Below, in pieces: positions 11,811-24,470 of a stretch of DNA of 64,000 nucleotides. The DNA comes from Paulownia fortunei (lineage: Eukaryota; Streptophyta; Magnoliopsida; Lamiales; Paulowniaceae), in NCBI GenBank assembly GCA_019321725.1, contig CM033106.1, positions 21,636,965 through 21,700,964 on the forward strand, given 5' to 3'. Numbering within the stretch: position 1 is the first letter of the stretch; every line of letters begins with the position of its first letter. Below the pieces are notes generated by a model, which had not been told where the DNA came from, ran no database searches, and saw only the letters and a program-made list of their open reading frames with translations. Made by a program: the position numbers and the translations under genes.

Positions 11811-14180
11811 TGGTTCGCATTATTAACAGTTGGTGTGATTTATTTTGAATGTTTATTTGATCAACATGGCTTTGTTGTTTTTGTATTTTCAGAGATCAAA
11901 CACAATTCATTTTATTGAATTACATGTAAAATGTTTTAAATTTGTTAAATTATTATACTGCAGCACATGATGCGTTTGGACCTATAGCCCGCGCATTGAG
12001 CTTGCGGGGCTATGCCCTAAAATAGCGACGGCATGGGCGACTATCGCCACAGCTTGTTATTGTATGCAGTGTGTGCTCAACCAACCTACTGCGTGTAAGG
12101 GTTGATTCTACCCAGCAGTGCATGTGCGACTAGGCGGCAGTTTGTCATTTGGTTCCACAATGTGCTGTCGGGCGATCCATTTACATATGATTTTGATAAA
12201 TATTCTATTTAATTAATTTTAAATTAATTATTAATTTTAAAAAGCTGAAAAATTATTTTTCATAAAATAGAAGATTGTGTCCAAGTCTTGAAAATGCATT
12301 GTTTAACAACTTGGTATATTTACTTGCTTTAAAATTCATGTGATGAAAGTTTATTGCATATTTTATTTAGGGATGATTATGGGCCTGTGACCAATGTGAT
12401 TGGATGTTTTAATTATCTTTGGGTATTTAGGGCCAGTGAGCCTCTTATTCTATTTTTGTATTACATTTAATTTTTGCAAAGAGAGTAGAATAGAAAGTGA
12501 ATTTTGATTTTAATTTTTTTCAATGGATGACGTTTGAAGGCTAAAGGCCCAGGCTTATATAAGTTATTAAATGCAAATATAATAGAATAGGAGATTCAAG
12601 GCAAATGTATGGGTACAAAAATAAAATATAATAGAATAGTTTTTTATATTTTTAACCTCAAATTGACCTTGCCCCATTTTTGGCTCAAATGGGTCACGTA
12701 GGATGGCCATGATCATCCCATCGCTTTTTGCGTAAGATGCATGTTAAATATTATTTAAGGTTCTTACATGCGCACATATGATGATAAGCATTAAATAACC
12801 CACTTAGTAATGTAATTGATGAGGTATTGGATAAAATCAAACCCTACTTAATTTACGAAATTAAGTAAAGAATTTTCTATAATTCGATTTTAAACAAAAA
12901 TGTACAAGTTAGGTAGGACTTATCATTCTATGCCTATCATCAAAGGTAGAGACATGACGACCACTACCGTACTTAATCACTCGCTATAAGTCGTGGTCTT
13001 ATGTAGGAAAACTGTGATCTCTACCAAGAATAGAGATGTTCGAGGATAGACTCGTCATTATGTTGGCCATGAGTCATGGGACATCTTGATGCTCTATCTA
13101 CACAAACATTTGATGGGTGTTATTTGACACTTAGCACCATATGTGCTCATAATATTACGGTATATGGGAAGAAGTAAGACAAAACAAACTTGAGGGTTGT
13201 ATAGTGATACAATCGTTAAAAAGTTGATCACCAATATAAATATTTCATGAGCTCATAAAATTAGGGTGTGAAATATTTTCGTTGGGCCTCAAGCCCACTA
13301 GGAAATTCAATTTTCCGAAACTCCCATTAGGGGTGATGGAGTTCGAATAAAATAGTGGGTGATATTTAGTATTAAAGACCTTATATTAAATGAATATGAT
13401 TTTTCCATAATTTATTTATTTTTCTGCCTTGTTTAGGATAATTGTTATCACTTATAATTCCACTAAAAACTATTCCTGACACCAATGAACATCACTAAAC
13501 TCTAATTCTATTTGGATTACTCTTGAAATTTGAGAATGGTTCTCAAATTTGAGAGGTTAAGAAATGTGCAAAAGAAGAGTTTCTATCAATAGTTGTAGAA
13601 ACAACTCTCACAAGAATTGTGGAAGTATATCCTATTACACATTCTACAAAGAGTTGTAGAGAAACCTTCTAAAATTGTTGAAGAATGACCTCCTATAAAG
13701 AGTTATAAGAGATTCTAGCTAGCAAAGCTAGATGATTAATCCGCATAAGATTGCTTCATGTCACTACTACGGGATAATGGGGCATTGGAAGAGAGAGATC
13801 CTAAGTATTGACTTGCTCAATGATTTAGAAATATATTCTAAATAGAATTTTGAATTAGAAAGAGTTATGCTTCAAGTTTAAATTTTGTGGAATTAGATAG
13901 CCGACATTGAAAATTCTTCTTAAGTATTAAATACTGGATATTGATCTCATCTCTGCAAAGAGTTACAAGAGTTGACAAGAGGAATACATCAACGTTGATG
14001 ATTCTTCTTGGGTATAAGATACCGGATATGATCCCATCTTTTCAAAGAGTTGCAAAGAATGAGATTAAGAGGATTATCTTTCAACTTTGGAGTAAAGAAA
14101 ATGTTGCTTCATTAGATAAAGGTGCAGTCCACTTAACTCTAGATCTTTAGATGGAATTAGGGTATTTTTAATTATTTCTC
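11811..14180 (+). other. C3 leader / eroded gag region, 2.4 kb
   Basis: Gag would be expected here but I find no gag motif or zinc knuckle in any frame. The stretch has a locally GC-rich segment at about 11965-12180. At about 13600-14060 there are repeated motifs of the type AAAGAGTTGTAAGAG and an imperfect duplication of about 70-90 bp (about 13900-13970 and 13988-14058). Either gag has decayed beyond recognition or the element never encoded it. Confidence 0.5.
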
Positions 14181-16712
14181 TTTAGTGCTAAAAGATATTA
14201 AGAGCATAATCTTTGTTGGACAGAGAAAGTTTGGTTGAAAGATCGAATGTGGAAATATTCCATGGTTCTTGATGTTGTTACATTGACAAATGATTAATAC
14301 AATCGCAAAATTCCATGTCAGTTATTCAACAAAATAAAAGAAAATTAGATAATCCTAGTTCCCAACTTTTATGGCATGCTAAATTAGGTCACATCTCTGA
14401 GAAGAGAATTCATAGTTGGCCCAATTGCTCAATCTTTCGAAAGAGCAATGAATGCCAACATGTGAGTCATGTCTCAAAAGGAAGATGGTCAAATCACCAT
14501 TTGTTGGACAAGTGGAGCAAGCAAACGATTTATTAGATTTGATCAATTCGATTATATATGGGTCTACTAAGTGTTAGTGCTCGTAGGAACTATCAATACT
14601 TTATAATCTTTACTGAAATGATTATTCTAAGTATGGTTATGACTACCTTATAAGGTACAAATCTGAAACCTTTGAAAAGTTTAAAAATTCAGATGCGAAG
14701 TGAAGAAATAGACTGGGCTAAATATCAAGGCTTTTCGATCAGATCAAGGAGATGAGTAATTGAGCATAGAGTTTCTTGATTATCTAAGAGAGAATGAGTG
14801 CTTCTCCACAACTTAATGGAGTTGTGGAATGTAGGAATCGAACCTTGTTGGATATGGTTCGATTCGTGATGAGTTTCACTACATTACATCTTTCATTCTA
14901 TGAAGCAACAAGTGGGAGATAAGTTAGATATGAGATCCATCTTATACATGTTCATGGGTTATTCAAATGAGTCTATTGGATACTATTTTTATGACACCTC
15001 GGAACAAAAGGTGTTTGTTTCAAGGAATGTCACCTTCCTTGAACAAGAATTTCTATTAGATAGAAGTGGAAAAATCGTGAAACTTGAAAAAGTTCATGAA
15101 CTATAGAACATCCCAAATGTTGTAGTTGATAAAAAAAAACCCGCTAATATTAGGCCCTCTGATACACAACCTCTTCGAAAATACGAAATGGTCTCTAGGG
15201 TACCTAAAAGGTACAGCCTTTTGTTAGAAAACAAAGAAGAGAGACTCCCCTTAGATAATGATCCAAGAAGCTATGGAAAGGCGATGTCTGACAATGCCTC
15301 GAAGAAGTGGCAAGAAGCAATCCAAGATGGACTCTATGTACTCCAATAAGGTATGAACCTTGGTGGACCCACCACAGGGAGTTGTTCTCATTTGATGCAA
15401 ATGGGTCTACAAGAAAGCTTGGAGTAGATGGAAATATAGCAACCTATAAAGTACGTCTGGTTGCAAAACATTATACTAAGAAATAAGAAATTGATTATGA
15501 AGAAACCTTTTTACCAGTGGAGATGCTTAAATCCATTCGGATTCTGCTGGCCATATCTGTATATTATGACTATGAGATATGAAAAATGGATGTGAAAACC
15601 ACATTCCTTAATGGAAATATTAATGAAGAGATCTACATAAAGCAACCAAAAGGCTTCATATCCATCGGGAGAGAACAAAAGGTTTACAGGCCATAGAGAT
15701 CCATTTATGGACTCAAACACGCTTCGAGGAGTTGTAACATTCTATTTTATGAAACATATAAAATGTTTGATTTTCATAAGAACTTGGATGAACCATGTAT
15801 CTACAAAAAGATTAATAGGAGCACAGTTGCATTTGTTGTACTCTTCGTTGATGACATCCTACTCATTGAGAATGATGTGGGATGTTGCAGCTAATGAGGA
15901 CTTGGTTGTCTAAATAGTTTTCCATGAAGGACTTGAGAGATGCATCTTTTATCCAATAGATAAAGATCTAAAGAGATAGATCTAGAAGGATGATCGAACT
16001 ATCCTAGTCCATGTACATAGACAAAGTGCTAAAAAGGTTTAGCATGGAGGAATCCAAATAAGGATTTCTGCCTATGAGTCATGGGGTTTCCCTCTTTAAG
16101 GCTGTGTCCCAAAACACCTGAAGAGAGAGAAAAGATGACTCGCATACCTTATCCGTCTGCAATAGGGAGCATACTATATGCAATGTTGTGTACAAGGCCT
16201 GATATTGCACATGATCTAACTGTTATGAGCAGATATCAATCTAATCCAAGGGAAGAACACTAGAAAGCCATTCAGATGATCCTTAAATATTTGAGAAGGA
16301 CTAAGGATATCTTTTTTATATACGACAATGGAGAACTAAAACTTGAATGATATACAGACTTTAGTTTTCAATCCGATATAGATGACTCGAATTCCATATC
16401 TGGATATATATTCACCTTGAATAGTGGTGCAGTCAGTTGAAAAAGTCCCAAGCAAGAAATAATTTCAAACTCTACCACCGAAACTGTATATATTATTGCA
16501 TCAGATGCAACAAAATAAGTTATTTGGATAAGAAACTTTGTTCAAGGGTTTTGGATATAGCAAGCAAAGGAGCCAATATCTCATCACAGATCCAAGCATA
16601 TAATGAGATGTATTACTTGAGAAGAGAGATCATTGATAGAGGCAACGTCATTATGGATCGAGTTGCTTCAGCAGAAAATGTAGCAGACCTATTAACTAAG
16701 CCCTTAGCATAG
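14181..16712 (+). pseudogene. C3 copia pol (pre-integrase, integrase, reverse transcriptase, RNase H), broken
   Basis: Motifs run in copia order. Pre-integrase: WHAKLGHISEKRI near 14372. Integrase: DYSKYGYDYL near 14620 and FRSDQGDE near 14735, followed by an apparent deletion before KLDMRSILYMFMGYS at 14920. A linker covers 15100-15300. Reverse transcriptase: about 15300-15960, with KMDVKT and the catalytic FVDDILL near 15844. RNase H and tail: about 16130-16712, with YPSAIGSILYAM and ending ADLLTKPLA. Frame changes and stops are frequent. The integrase Glu region is partly lost. This would have encoded the replication and integration enzymes of the element. Confidence 0.88.
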
Positions 16713-16773
16713 AAGGTTTTCGATGAACAACTTGAGAAGATGGGCCTAAGATGCATGGGAATTGGAGCTAGGG

Positions 16774-16785
16774 CAAGTGGGAGAT
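16774..16785 (+). other. C3 polypurine tract
   Basis: AAGTGGGAGAT directly before TGTTAGAG, the start of the 3' LTR. Confidence 0.8.
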
Positions 16786-19069
16786 TGTTAGAGTAGAATG
16801 TCGGGCGCCCCAATTAGGTTGGGTGTATTGTACTCCTTTCTATTGTAAAAGGATCTTATTGGGAATCATATTAATATAAAAGGTACTTTCTATATCTTAT
16901 GCCTTGCATTTTCTTTCTGCACATTAAATAAAGTCCTTAGACCTAATATAGCTACGGGGCATGGTTGAACATATGATAGCGATCATAGAATATACCTCTA
17001 AGATTTTGGTCTTAAATAAGTTTTAAGTTAAGAATATTTTGAGATGGGACAACAAATAGACCAATAGACTCGGGCATATAATGCATGCTCGCATGAGCAG
17101 AATGTCTCATTCCATAAGCATTAGCGTAGTAATGCAAGTGCATGTATGCTGGTTCTTGTTTAGAGAACAAATGCATTGAACTGACCTACCATAAATTCTT
17201 AATTGAAAAATTCATTTGTCGAATTAAGAATCTCTATGTTACGATAGTGCGTGAGTAGTCCCTTAACTTGAGGCACCATAGTAATCTTGTGCGTGTCATG
17301 TCTTATTTTGATGTATTATCTGATTGTATGATAATCACAAATAGATTACGTTCGGTATTTCATCCACATATATGAAAGTTAATGAGTGACCAACAAAGGA
17401 TCCATCACTTGTCTAGTAGAATAAGTGAATCTCCTATGTTTTCATAATTTGTAATTCTGAAATCCTTGGCCAAGGTATGATAAATGTCCAAATAAGGTTT
17501 CTGATGATTTGTCTAAAGTCACAGGAATTTTAAATGGAATCACAGTTATTAAGTCAATTAGGGTTTCGACTTTTATCCATACCCTGGACTCAATTGTGAG
17601 ATTAGTTTACAAAAGGACCTTATATGCATGGTATTCGTAATTATAATACGATCACTTACTATTTCACCTAAGACTAGTTTGTCATGATTACTTGCTAAGT
17701 ATTTTCATAGATAGTAAGGTTCTTGGTTTTAAAGAGTTAATTCCAATTGAATTAATTAATCAAAATAATTATTATTCATAAATTGCAATTGTTGCAAACC
17801 CATTATTAACTTAGTAGTGAACGTAAAGGGTCACACACAATTTGAAATGAATAATCTCTAGTCTAAAATTAATCCAAAGAGTTGGATATAATTAATTAAT
17901 TGGATTAATTAATTAAGGGTTAAATTAATTCAAATTAGTTGAGTTAATTATTTAATTAAATAATAGAATTATTTAATTGAACCCAATAAGATTGGGAATC
18001 CTATTTGGAATGAATTAATTAATCGATTGGATCAATTAAATGAACTTGGGCTAATTATTTAATTGTATTAATTAATATGCTTGCTGAGTCTAAGTCCAAC
18101 TTGAAAATGGCTCATTAGTATAAACCCACTTGGAATATTAGAAGAATTGAATTAAATATGAAAAATATTTTTTCTTATTTAAATTGATATAAGATATCAA
18201 GATTGAATTCATAGGATAGTTTCAATGTATTTGGATATCAAGATTGAATTTTTGGGATATGTTCAATATATTTGGATATCAAGATTGAATTTAAGGGATA
18301 GGTTCAATGTATCTGGACGAGAGAGGGGACGAAAATTGATGGTTAATTAGAGGCCATATTTTTGGCAATTTAAGATAGAAGGAGTAGGGGATTTTGATAT
18401 GATATGGATTTGGTTTGTTAGGAAAGTTAGACTTTCCAAACAACCAAATTAACATGTGGGCTAATATTATGTTTGACTTAATTTTTGTAGCTACTTTATA
18501 AAATAGTTATTGAAGACAAAATTCCATAATTTCTCTACTCCAAAAATCGGCCACAAGCAAGAAAGAAAGGAAAACATTTTCTTCTTCTCTCTTCTCTTTT
18601 CCTTGGTTCTTCAAATTTCATAGTGCATTGTTCTTCTACCTTAAGTTGGATTAAGAATAATTAATAAAAACATTTAATCTTTGATTCCACCGGTTGGATT
18701 AAAGATTAGTGTTCAATCATTTTTTAGGCTTGAATAAGTAAACAAAGAGCACTAGCAAGTTCTTTGCTTTTAGTTATTCTAGTCCAAGGTGTGTGCCTTC
18801 TTTAGAGGGAGGACAGTGGACTCCTCAGTGAAAGATTTGCTACAATCCAGCAATTGATTGCCTCGAGCCTTATATTGAATCGAAGAATCAGAATGGGTAA
18901 TGAATTACATCATCATTAAATTTGCATTCTATTTATTGAACTATTAATAACGTTGATCGTTAGAATCGCTACGAAATCGGGGGTAATTCAATAAATGTTA
19001 TTGTATCTTTTATTGTAAAAAATTTAATTTTCGTTGCATTTACCCCCATAGGTTATAGAGAACCCAACA
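16786..19069 (+). repeat. C3 3' LTR (2284 bp)
   Basis: It starts TGTTAGAGTAGAATG and ends ACCCAACA. About 45 bp longer than the 5' LTR, mostly explained by a third copy of the 41-bp unit (18193-18233, 18234-18274, 18275-18315). Confidence 0.92.
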
Positions 19070-19074
19070 TAAAT
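19070..19074 (+). other. Right target-site duplication TAAAT of C3
   Basis: Identical to 9552-9556. Confidence 0.85.
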
Positions 19075-21163
19075 CATATTAAGTGCCTCCTATAAATTGG
19101 CATAAACATTCTATATTACTAATTTAGGGTAAACCTTACTCATTTTTGGTAAGCAGAATCCCTAATATAAAATTTCGACATCTCATACATTAATAAAATA
19201 TATAATCTCATGTGAATAAGTTCACTATTTATATGGATCCTTGTTGAACAATGTCTTTAACACCATAAAATAATTATTTAACTCATCAACTTATTATCAA
19301 AGCTAATTCTTGAACCACTAGTTGCTTTTAACGTCGTACCAATGGTAATCCCAAAACTCACAACCTAAGCTCTGGTACAACGTAATTGTCGTGCCCCAAG
19401 TTTGGCAATAATCTTCTAGTTTATCTAATATCTGATATTGGTGTAAAACATCTATATCTCAAATTATTTTAGCAATTATACATTAATATATTCCACCATT
19501 CAAATAAACATTATAATCATCAAATATCTATATGACATGATTCCAATAAATAAGTCATAATTCCTTAAAATGTTTATCTCCCAACAATATTAACAAAGCT
19601 TCAATGTCTGACATCATTCACAAAGTCACAAGAAAAATAATAAATTTCTCTGTATTCAAGTCTATCCAGTTAAACACTTCTAACTATAATAAAAGTAACT
19701 AAGCTTTAACTTTTTTCATAGGGTTTCTAGTCTGAGAATCTCTCCAAGCAACTACACCTTGCCATTTGATAAATGTTAGTGGAATCATGAGCACAAACAA
19801 CCCAACACTCAACTAGTTGGATCAAGCAAGCCAGATAATATTTTGATAGTTGATAAAATAAACAAAAAAATAGATTTAATAATAAAACCGTTTAACGAAA
19901 CTAAGTACAAGGCACAAAATCAAATACCCATACAAAACCAATTAATATTCACCAAGCAAAACACCACATATAATGCAACTTGTCACGTGGTAGGCTTAAT
20001 CCTCCTGTCTTGGATCACGTGGCAGGTTTCACCTCGTATCCTGGGTCACAAGCCAACACTTAACCTCAATTGGTCTCGATTGTCCTGACCTATTCTAGAA
20101 TAGTCAATAGTGCATATGGGTTCAACAATAGTTTCAAAAACCAACACATTCACAAAATTACACTTCAACAATCCTTTTTTAAAAAACACATATGAATCAC
20201 ATTTATAAAGCCGACTTTCATAGTTTAATACATAATAAACTTGTTTGATTCACCCAAAAATAACAGTTATCAACACTCACAAAATAATAAATATGACTTA
20301 TAGGCTATAAAAGTAAAAAGTCACTTACCTTAATTAGATCAATCTAACTTAGGTTTGCCTGTGCCAACACTCCTTTTATTCCATTCATCCAAAACCTAAA
20401 AACAAGAAATAATGTTATGTGTGTGCACAACATCGTGTTACCACTGCATTCATAAATCTCCCAATTAAACTATCTAAACAATCTGTCCAAGCATAAATCA
20501 AGAAGACGTAATCATTATATATGATCTCCCTGACACCTCCAATCATTAATTTATTAATCAACTAACCCCAACACATGATGAGAATACTCAAATGAATACC
20601 CAACACTCCAATAAATTAACTTAAATATAATCCCACTAATTCATTGAACATTTGATGTATGATCATGAGTAAAAAATATAAATACTTCAAACTCACCAGC
20701 ATGATGAAGTGCACATCCAATACTAATTTGATAAAAGAAAATCTCTCAGTTTCTATTTCCTTTATTGTAGCAGACAATAGCCCACATTTCCCAATTCCAT
20801 TCATTATTTCCTATAATTGGCCGCTTATTCCTTCTCATCTTTGCCTCCCCCTTTCTTTTTTTTTCTTTTTTTTTCTCCTTTTCTTTTTGACAAAACCTCT
20901 CTTCTCTTTATAGATGCAGCCGACCTTTCTCTTCTTCCTTTTGTTCTTCTCATCTTCTTTAATTGTCTACTTAATATAAAAGTAGACCAAAGTCTAAGGT
21001 TTCGGGTTAAATATCATAATTAATATTTTAACCCTTTTAATTTATATTCTAATGTAATTGTAAAGCCATACTTTTTACTTATTGAAATATAACACTCAAA
21101 GAAATTTAATATCTGATTAGTTTTATAAATATATATATATATACAAAATTGTCGGGTGTTACA
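19075..21163 (-). mobile_element. Ty3/gypsy LTR, primer binding site and leader fragment, minus strand
   Basis: Read on the minus strand, an LTR of 1777 bp (21163 to 19387) starts TGTAACACCCGACA and ends CACGACA. Six bases later comes a primer-site-like TTGTACCAGAGC (about 19368-19380), then about 300 bp of leader up to the C3 insertion. The TGTAACACCC start is typical of chromovirus-type gypsy LTRs. A TATAAAG box at about 20905-20914 (minus) is followed by purine-rich leader. No coding part is recognisable, so the element is truncated or continues beyond C3 in eroded form. Confidence 0.6.
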
Positions 21164-21199
21164 CTAGTCTAGTCTAGCATATTCATCATCAAGATATGT

Positions 21200-21690
21200 A
21201 CTAGTTGTTCCTAACATAGTTCCATTAAATAGCAAATGAGAAGACTGACGACATCTTTAGTGATCAAATCTAAAATTTTGTCTATATTTACACAAGATAT
21301 TGTTATGTGTACTTGCTGCTAAAAAGTAAAGATAGGGTCTTAGAAGCTTTTGAAAGCTATAAGATTAAAGTTGTAATGAATAAAGAATATTCTTAGTGGT
21401 AGAGGTGCATTTGCATAATACAAAGCTCCATTTGAAGAATTTTTCTCAGAATATGATATTATTTATCAAATCATAGTTTCTTTCTCACCTCAATCAAACA
21501 TGTAGTGTTGAACGCAAAAATCATACTCTTAAAAAGATGATGAATGCTATGTTGAAAAATTCAAAATTACACCAGAATTTGTGGGAGCAAGTAATTGTCT
21601 CAACTAACTATATTATTAATAAAGTACCTACGAAAGTAAGGATGAAACTTTTATACAAGTTATAAAAAGGCCATAACTCTTCCTACAAAT
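21200..21690 (+). pseudogene. Copia integrase fragment
   Basis: Broken frames read as the copia integrase core: a YCYVYLL-KSKD stretch near 21300, an FESYKIKVVMNKE stretch near 21340-21390, an FFLTSIKHVV-type segment (equivalent to the usual PHTPQQN-GVVER region) near 21480, and LLIKYLRK/KVPRKV with a GRKPSYK-type end near 21610-21690. Frames shift several times. No LTR accompanies it; it is a scrap between two gypsy LTRs. Confidence 0.7.
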
Positions 21691-21704
21691 ATATATCTAT
21701 ATTA

Positions 21705-21795
21705 CTATTAAAAGTGTGAATAGGTTTCAAGGTTTCTTAAAAAAATTGATTCACCAAAAATAGCCCTCTATTAAAAGTATGAATAGGTTTCAAGT
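21705..21795 (+). repeat. Imperfect direct duplication
   Basis: ATTAAAAGTGTGAATAGG (about 21708) recurs as ATTAAAAGTATGAATAGG (about 21771), each followed by TTTCAAG. The unit spans about 63 bp and abuts the start of the gypsy LTR. Confidence 0.6.
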
Positions 21796-24060
21796 GTAAT
21801 GCACAATTCTCTCCTACATAACCAATAATAAGCATTTTGCATGAATATTCATCTAATCAATACGCATTATCGGATTATGGCATACAAATAGCATGATTGC
21901 ACGAACATGAATAATTATTACCATATGCTCCAGTTATGTTTTAACATGCATTAGTACATAAAATATGAGATCAAACTTTTGTTTCTTGATTTAACATATT
22001 CCTTAAGTGCCTTTTTACAGTGAAAAACTCGGTATCTCGGGTAAAGAAGATTGATGTGTTGAATAGCCATGAAATGAATTATTTGTATTGCTCCATACTT
22101 GTTACATTCTAAAGTGACTATTTACCTAAATATTTGCTTGAAATATATTACATTTGGCTAAGAACTAAAAGTATGCAAAATGGTGCAATTTGATTGGTTA
22201 GTTGACTAGGTTGCATAAAATTATTCTAAACCACATTACACTTGATTATAACACCAAATCATCATTTTTTGTCATCTCTCTAGCCCAAAAATGTGGCTTT
22301 TGGCATGAGAAGACACCAAACATGATGCAACCAATCATCACCCTCCATTTACCTCTTTTTGAAATGTCAAAGAAATCATTTTTAACCTATTTTCTTGTGG
22401 AAGCTCCTAAAAAACGACCATCCATTCTTCTCCAAAGTTTCTCTCAAATTTCTACACTCTCATACTCACAAAAATTGAATTCAATCCATAAGAATCCATA
22501 GAACATAAACTAGAACAAGTTTCCACCCTTTTAAGGTTAAAAACCATTGATTTTGAAGCTTAATTCCAACTTAATCAAGGTATATTCTTTTTCAATGTTT
22601 CTTATGATGAATTTGTAGTATCTTGAATGGTTACATATTTTAGTATATTTTTGTATGATTGAAAACTTAAGTAGGTTACACTTGAAGCCAAAACCAAGCT
22701 AGTTAAACTAGTTTTTAACAAAATTGATAGTCTTGTGAATATGTTTGATTTACTTGTTCTTATTGATGTTGTAATATTTATATTATGTTTGAAAGTTTTT
22801 ATGAATGATTGTGAACAATAGTAATTAATTTGCTTAATTGATGGTTAGAATCAATTTAAGTTAGAATCAAGTTCACCCGAGATTGTGTTCAAGGTTTGGG
22901 GGCTGTCCTAATAGTAATTTAATGGCTGTCCTAATATTTTATTGTCTTGAATTATTAGTAAATATGAAGTATGTATTGTTTTTGAAGTAATATAATCGAT
23001 ATGAAATTGTTTACAAAAAAATTGAAAAGTGTATATGATTTTAATTAGAATAGATTATGTGATTTATTAAAAGGATATTGAAAGGTACATGATTTGATTA
23101 TTTTAGACCTTTAACACATCCTATCTTTCAAAGAGATTGACCTTTTCACTTAGCACAAAGTGGACTTGAGGTAAGTTAAAGCTTTCATTTGCTGTATCAC
23201 AAGAATCATAATGTGTTCATGTTTTAATGTGATTGTTATTATTTATCAAATGATGTAATGTTTTATGCATTTATGGTTCATGAAGCATGACACTATTAAA
23301 AATATAATGAGGTTTTTGAAAAGAAAGTATGGTACTTGATTGATGGTCGGGTAAACAAGGGACGCGGGAGGGACCGATGGATCCAACAAATGGTGGCAAA
23401 TACTTGAGGTTGAAAAATCGGTATAGGAAAGCCACAATGAATGAGATAGAATACCTGAGGTTGAAAGACCAAGTATGAAAATCCCGTATTAGTTCTCTTA
23501 TTGGCCAATCATTATGAACAGGTTCCAAAAACCACGATCTATCACTATTAGTTAGGTACCACACTTCAAGGGCCCTAAAGAATGATTTATGAAAGAAAGT
23601 TATTAAATTGAATAATGTATTTAATCATTTATGTGATTTGCATGTATGATATTTGTTATTTTATCAGTTTCACCTTTCTGAGCCTTTAGCTCATTAGATT
23701 CATGTGATGCAGGTGGAAATATATAGATTTAGAGGTTGACTGAGTCTACAGAGCGGTCAGACAAAGATTCGTTCATATGCCATGCTTCGAGTTGTTTGGT
23801 AGCATATTTTGAAAACTCTATTTTATTTTTAAATAAGCCGTTTTGTTATGGTTTTGTAAACATATGTACTCAGTTTTGATTTATGTATATGGTGTGGTTA
23901 AAATGAAATAAAACAACAAATGAATTCAAATTCTTTCTCTTATAGCCAAAAGGGAAACTTTTATCAAAATCATAACTCTAGTATTGATGATAAGTTAACA
24001 TTTCTTGATTTAACTGTATTAGCTTGTTTAGGTTCTACAGTTAGGTTAAGGGGTGTTACA
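21795..24060 (+). repeat. Chromovirus-type gypsy LTR (about 2.27 kb)
   Basis: The right end is firm: GGGGTGTTACA at 24060 is followed five bases later by the primer binding site TGGTATCAGAGC. The left end is less sure; I take TGTAATGCAC at 21795 as the TG start. The middle has the layout I know from Del/Tekay-like LTRs, including repeated CTTGAGGTTGAAA-type motifs at 23400-23470 and a GAGCCTTTAGCTCATTAG motif near 23680. Confidence 0.65.
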
Positions 24061-24065
24061 GTTTA

Positions 24066-24078
24066 TGGTATCAGAGCG
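24066..24078 (+). other. Primer binding site, tRNA-Met type
   Basis: TGGTATCAGAGCG five bases after the LTR end. Confidence 0.8.
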
Positions 24079-24260
24079 GAGGTTTAGTCGTTCCTGTAGA
24101 CAGAAGAAGGTATATGAACACATTCTGGCTGAGAAACTCGGTCAACTATTTGTTTATCTGCCTTTATGTTTATTTGATTATATTTCATTTCATGTTATTG
24201 TCATGATTATGCATTTATTATTGGCTGATGAATGGAATGAGATTGGACAATGCATATCAG

Positions 24261-24470
24261 ATGATGGCACCAAAAAGGAAGACAATGGATGATCATGAGG
24301 GTAATCATAGTGTGGTGAACAATTTGACTGATCTCATTCAACAACAAACTAGAATGTATAGTGAACAGATACAACAATTTCTAGATATACAACAAAGAAC
24401 CCAAGAACAGAATCAACAACTTCCTCCACCACAAGCTCCACAGGATCCTTTACACGCTGTGTATGAGAAA
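24261..24470 (+). pseudogene. Gypsy (chromovirus-type) gag N-terminus, truncated
   Basis: ATG at 24261 opens [15 protein letters not shown] and continues for about 70 residues as a Gln-rich, coiled-coil-like N-terminus ([16 protein letters not shown]). The start MAPKRKT is typical of chromoviral gag. After about 24470 the similarity ends in a T-rich run; the gag core, zinc knuckle and all of pol are missing. It should have packaged the element RNA; here it is a truncated remnant. Confidence 0.65.

Larger units (their letters stand above)
9557..19069 (+). mobile_element. Complete but decayed Ty1/copia retrotransposon C3 with 2.2-kb LTRs
   Basis: A 9.5-kb element with both LTRs, tRNA-Met-type primer binding site, pol in the same orientation, purine tract and a matching 5-bp target duplication. 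The LTRs are very long for a copia element and clearly diverged, perhaps 10-20% by eye, so the insertion is old. The pol frame is broken many times and no gag is recognisable, so the copy is not autonomous. It lies in the segment proposed to be inverted. Confidence 0.93.

Noticed and set aside
20659..21023. Overlapping frames with hydrophobic Phe/Leu runs
   Set aside because: They are translations of T- and C-rich leader sequence in a minus-strand gypsy LTR.
19387..21163. Clean gypsy solo LTR
   Set aside because: The flanking five bases do not match (GTAAT against CTAGT) and a primer-site-like sequence follows on the minus strand, so part of an element is present.
23246..23564. Three overlapping minus-strand frames
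   Set aside because: They lie within the plus-strand gypsy LTR and show no motif; the openness reflects LTR composition.
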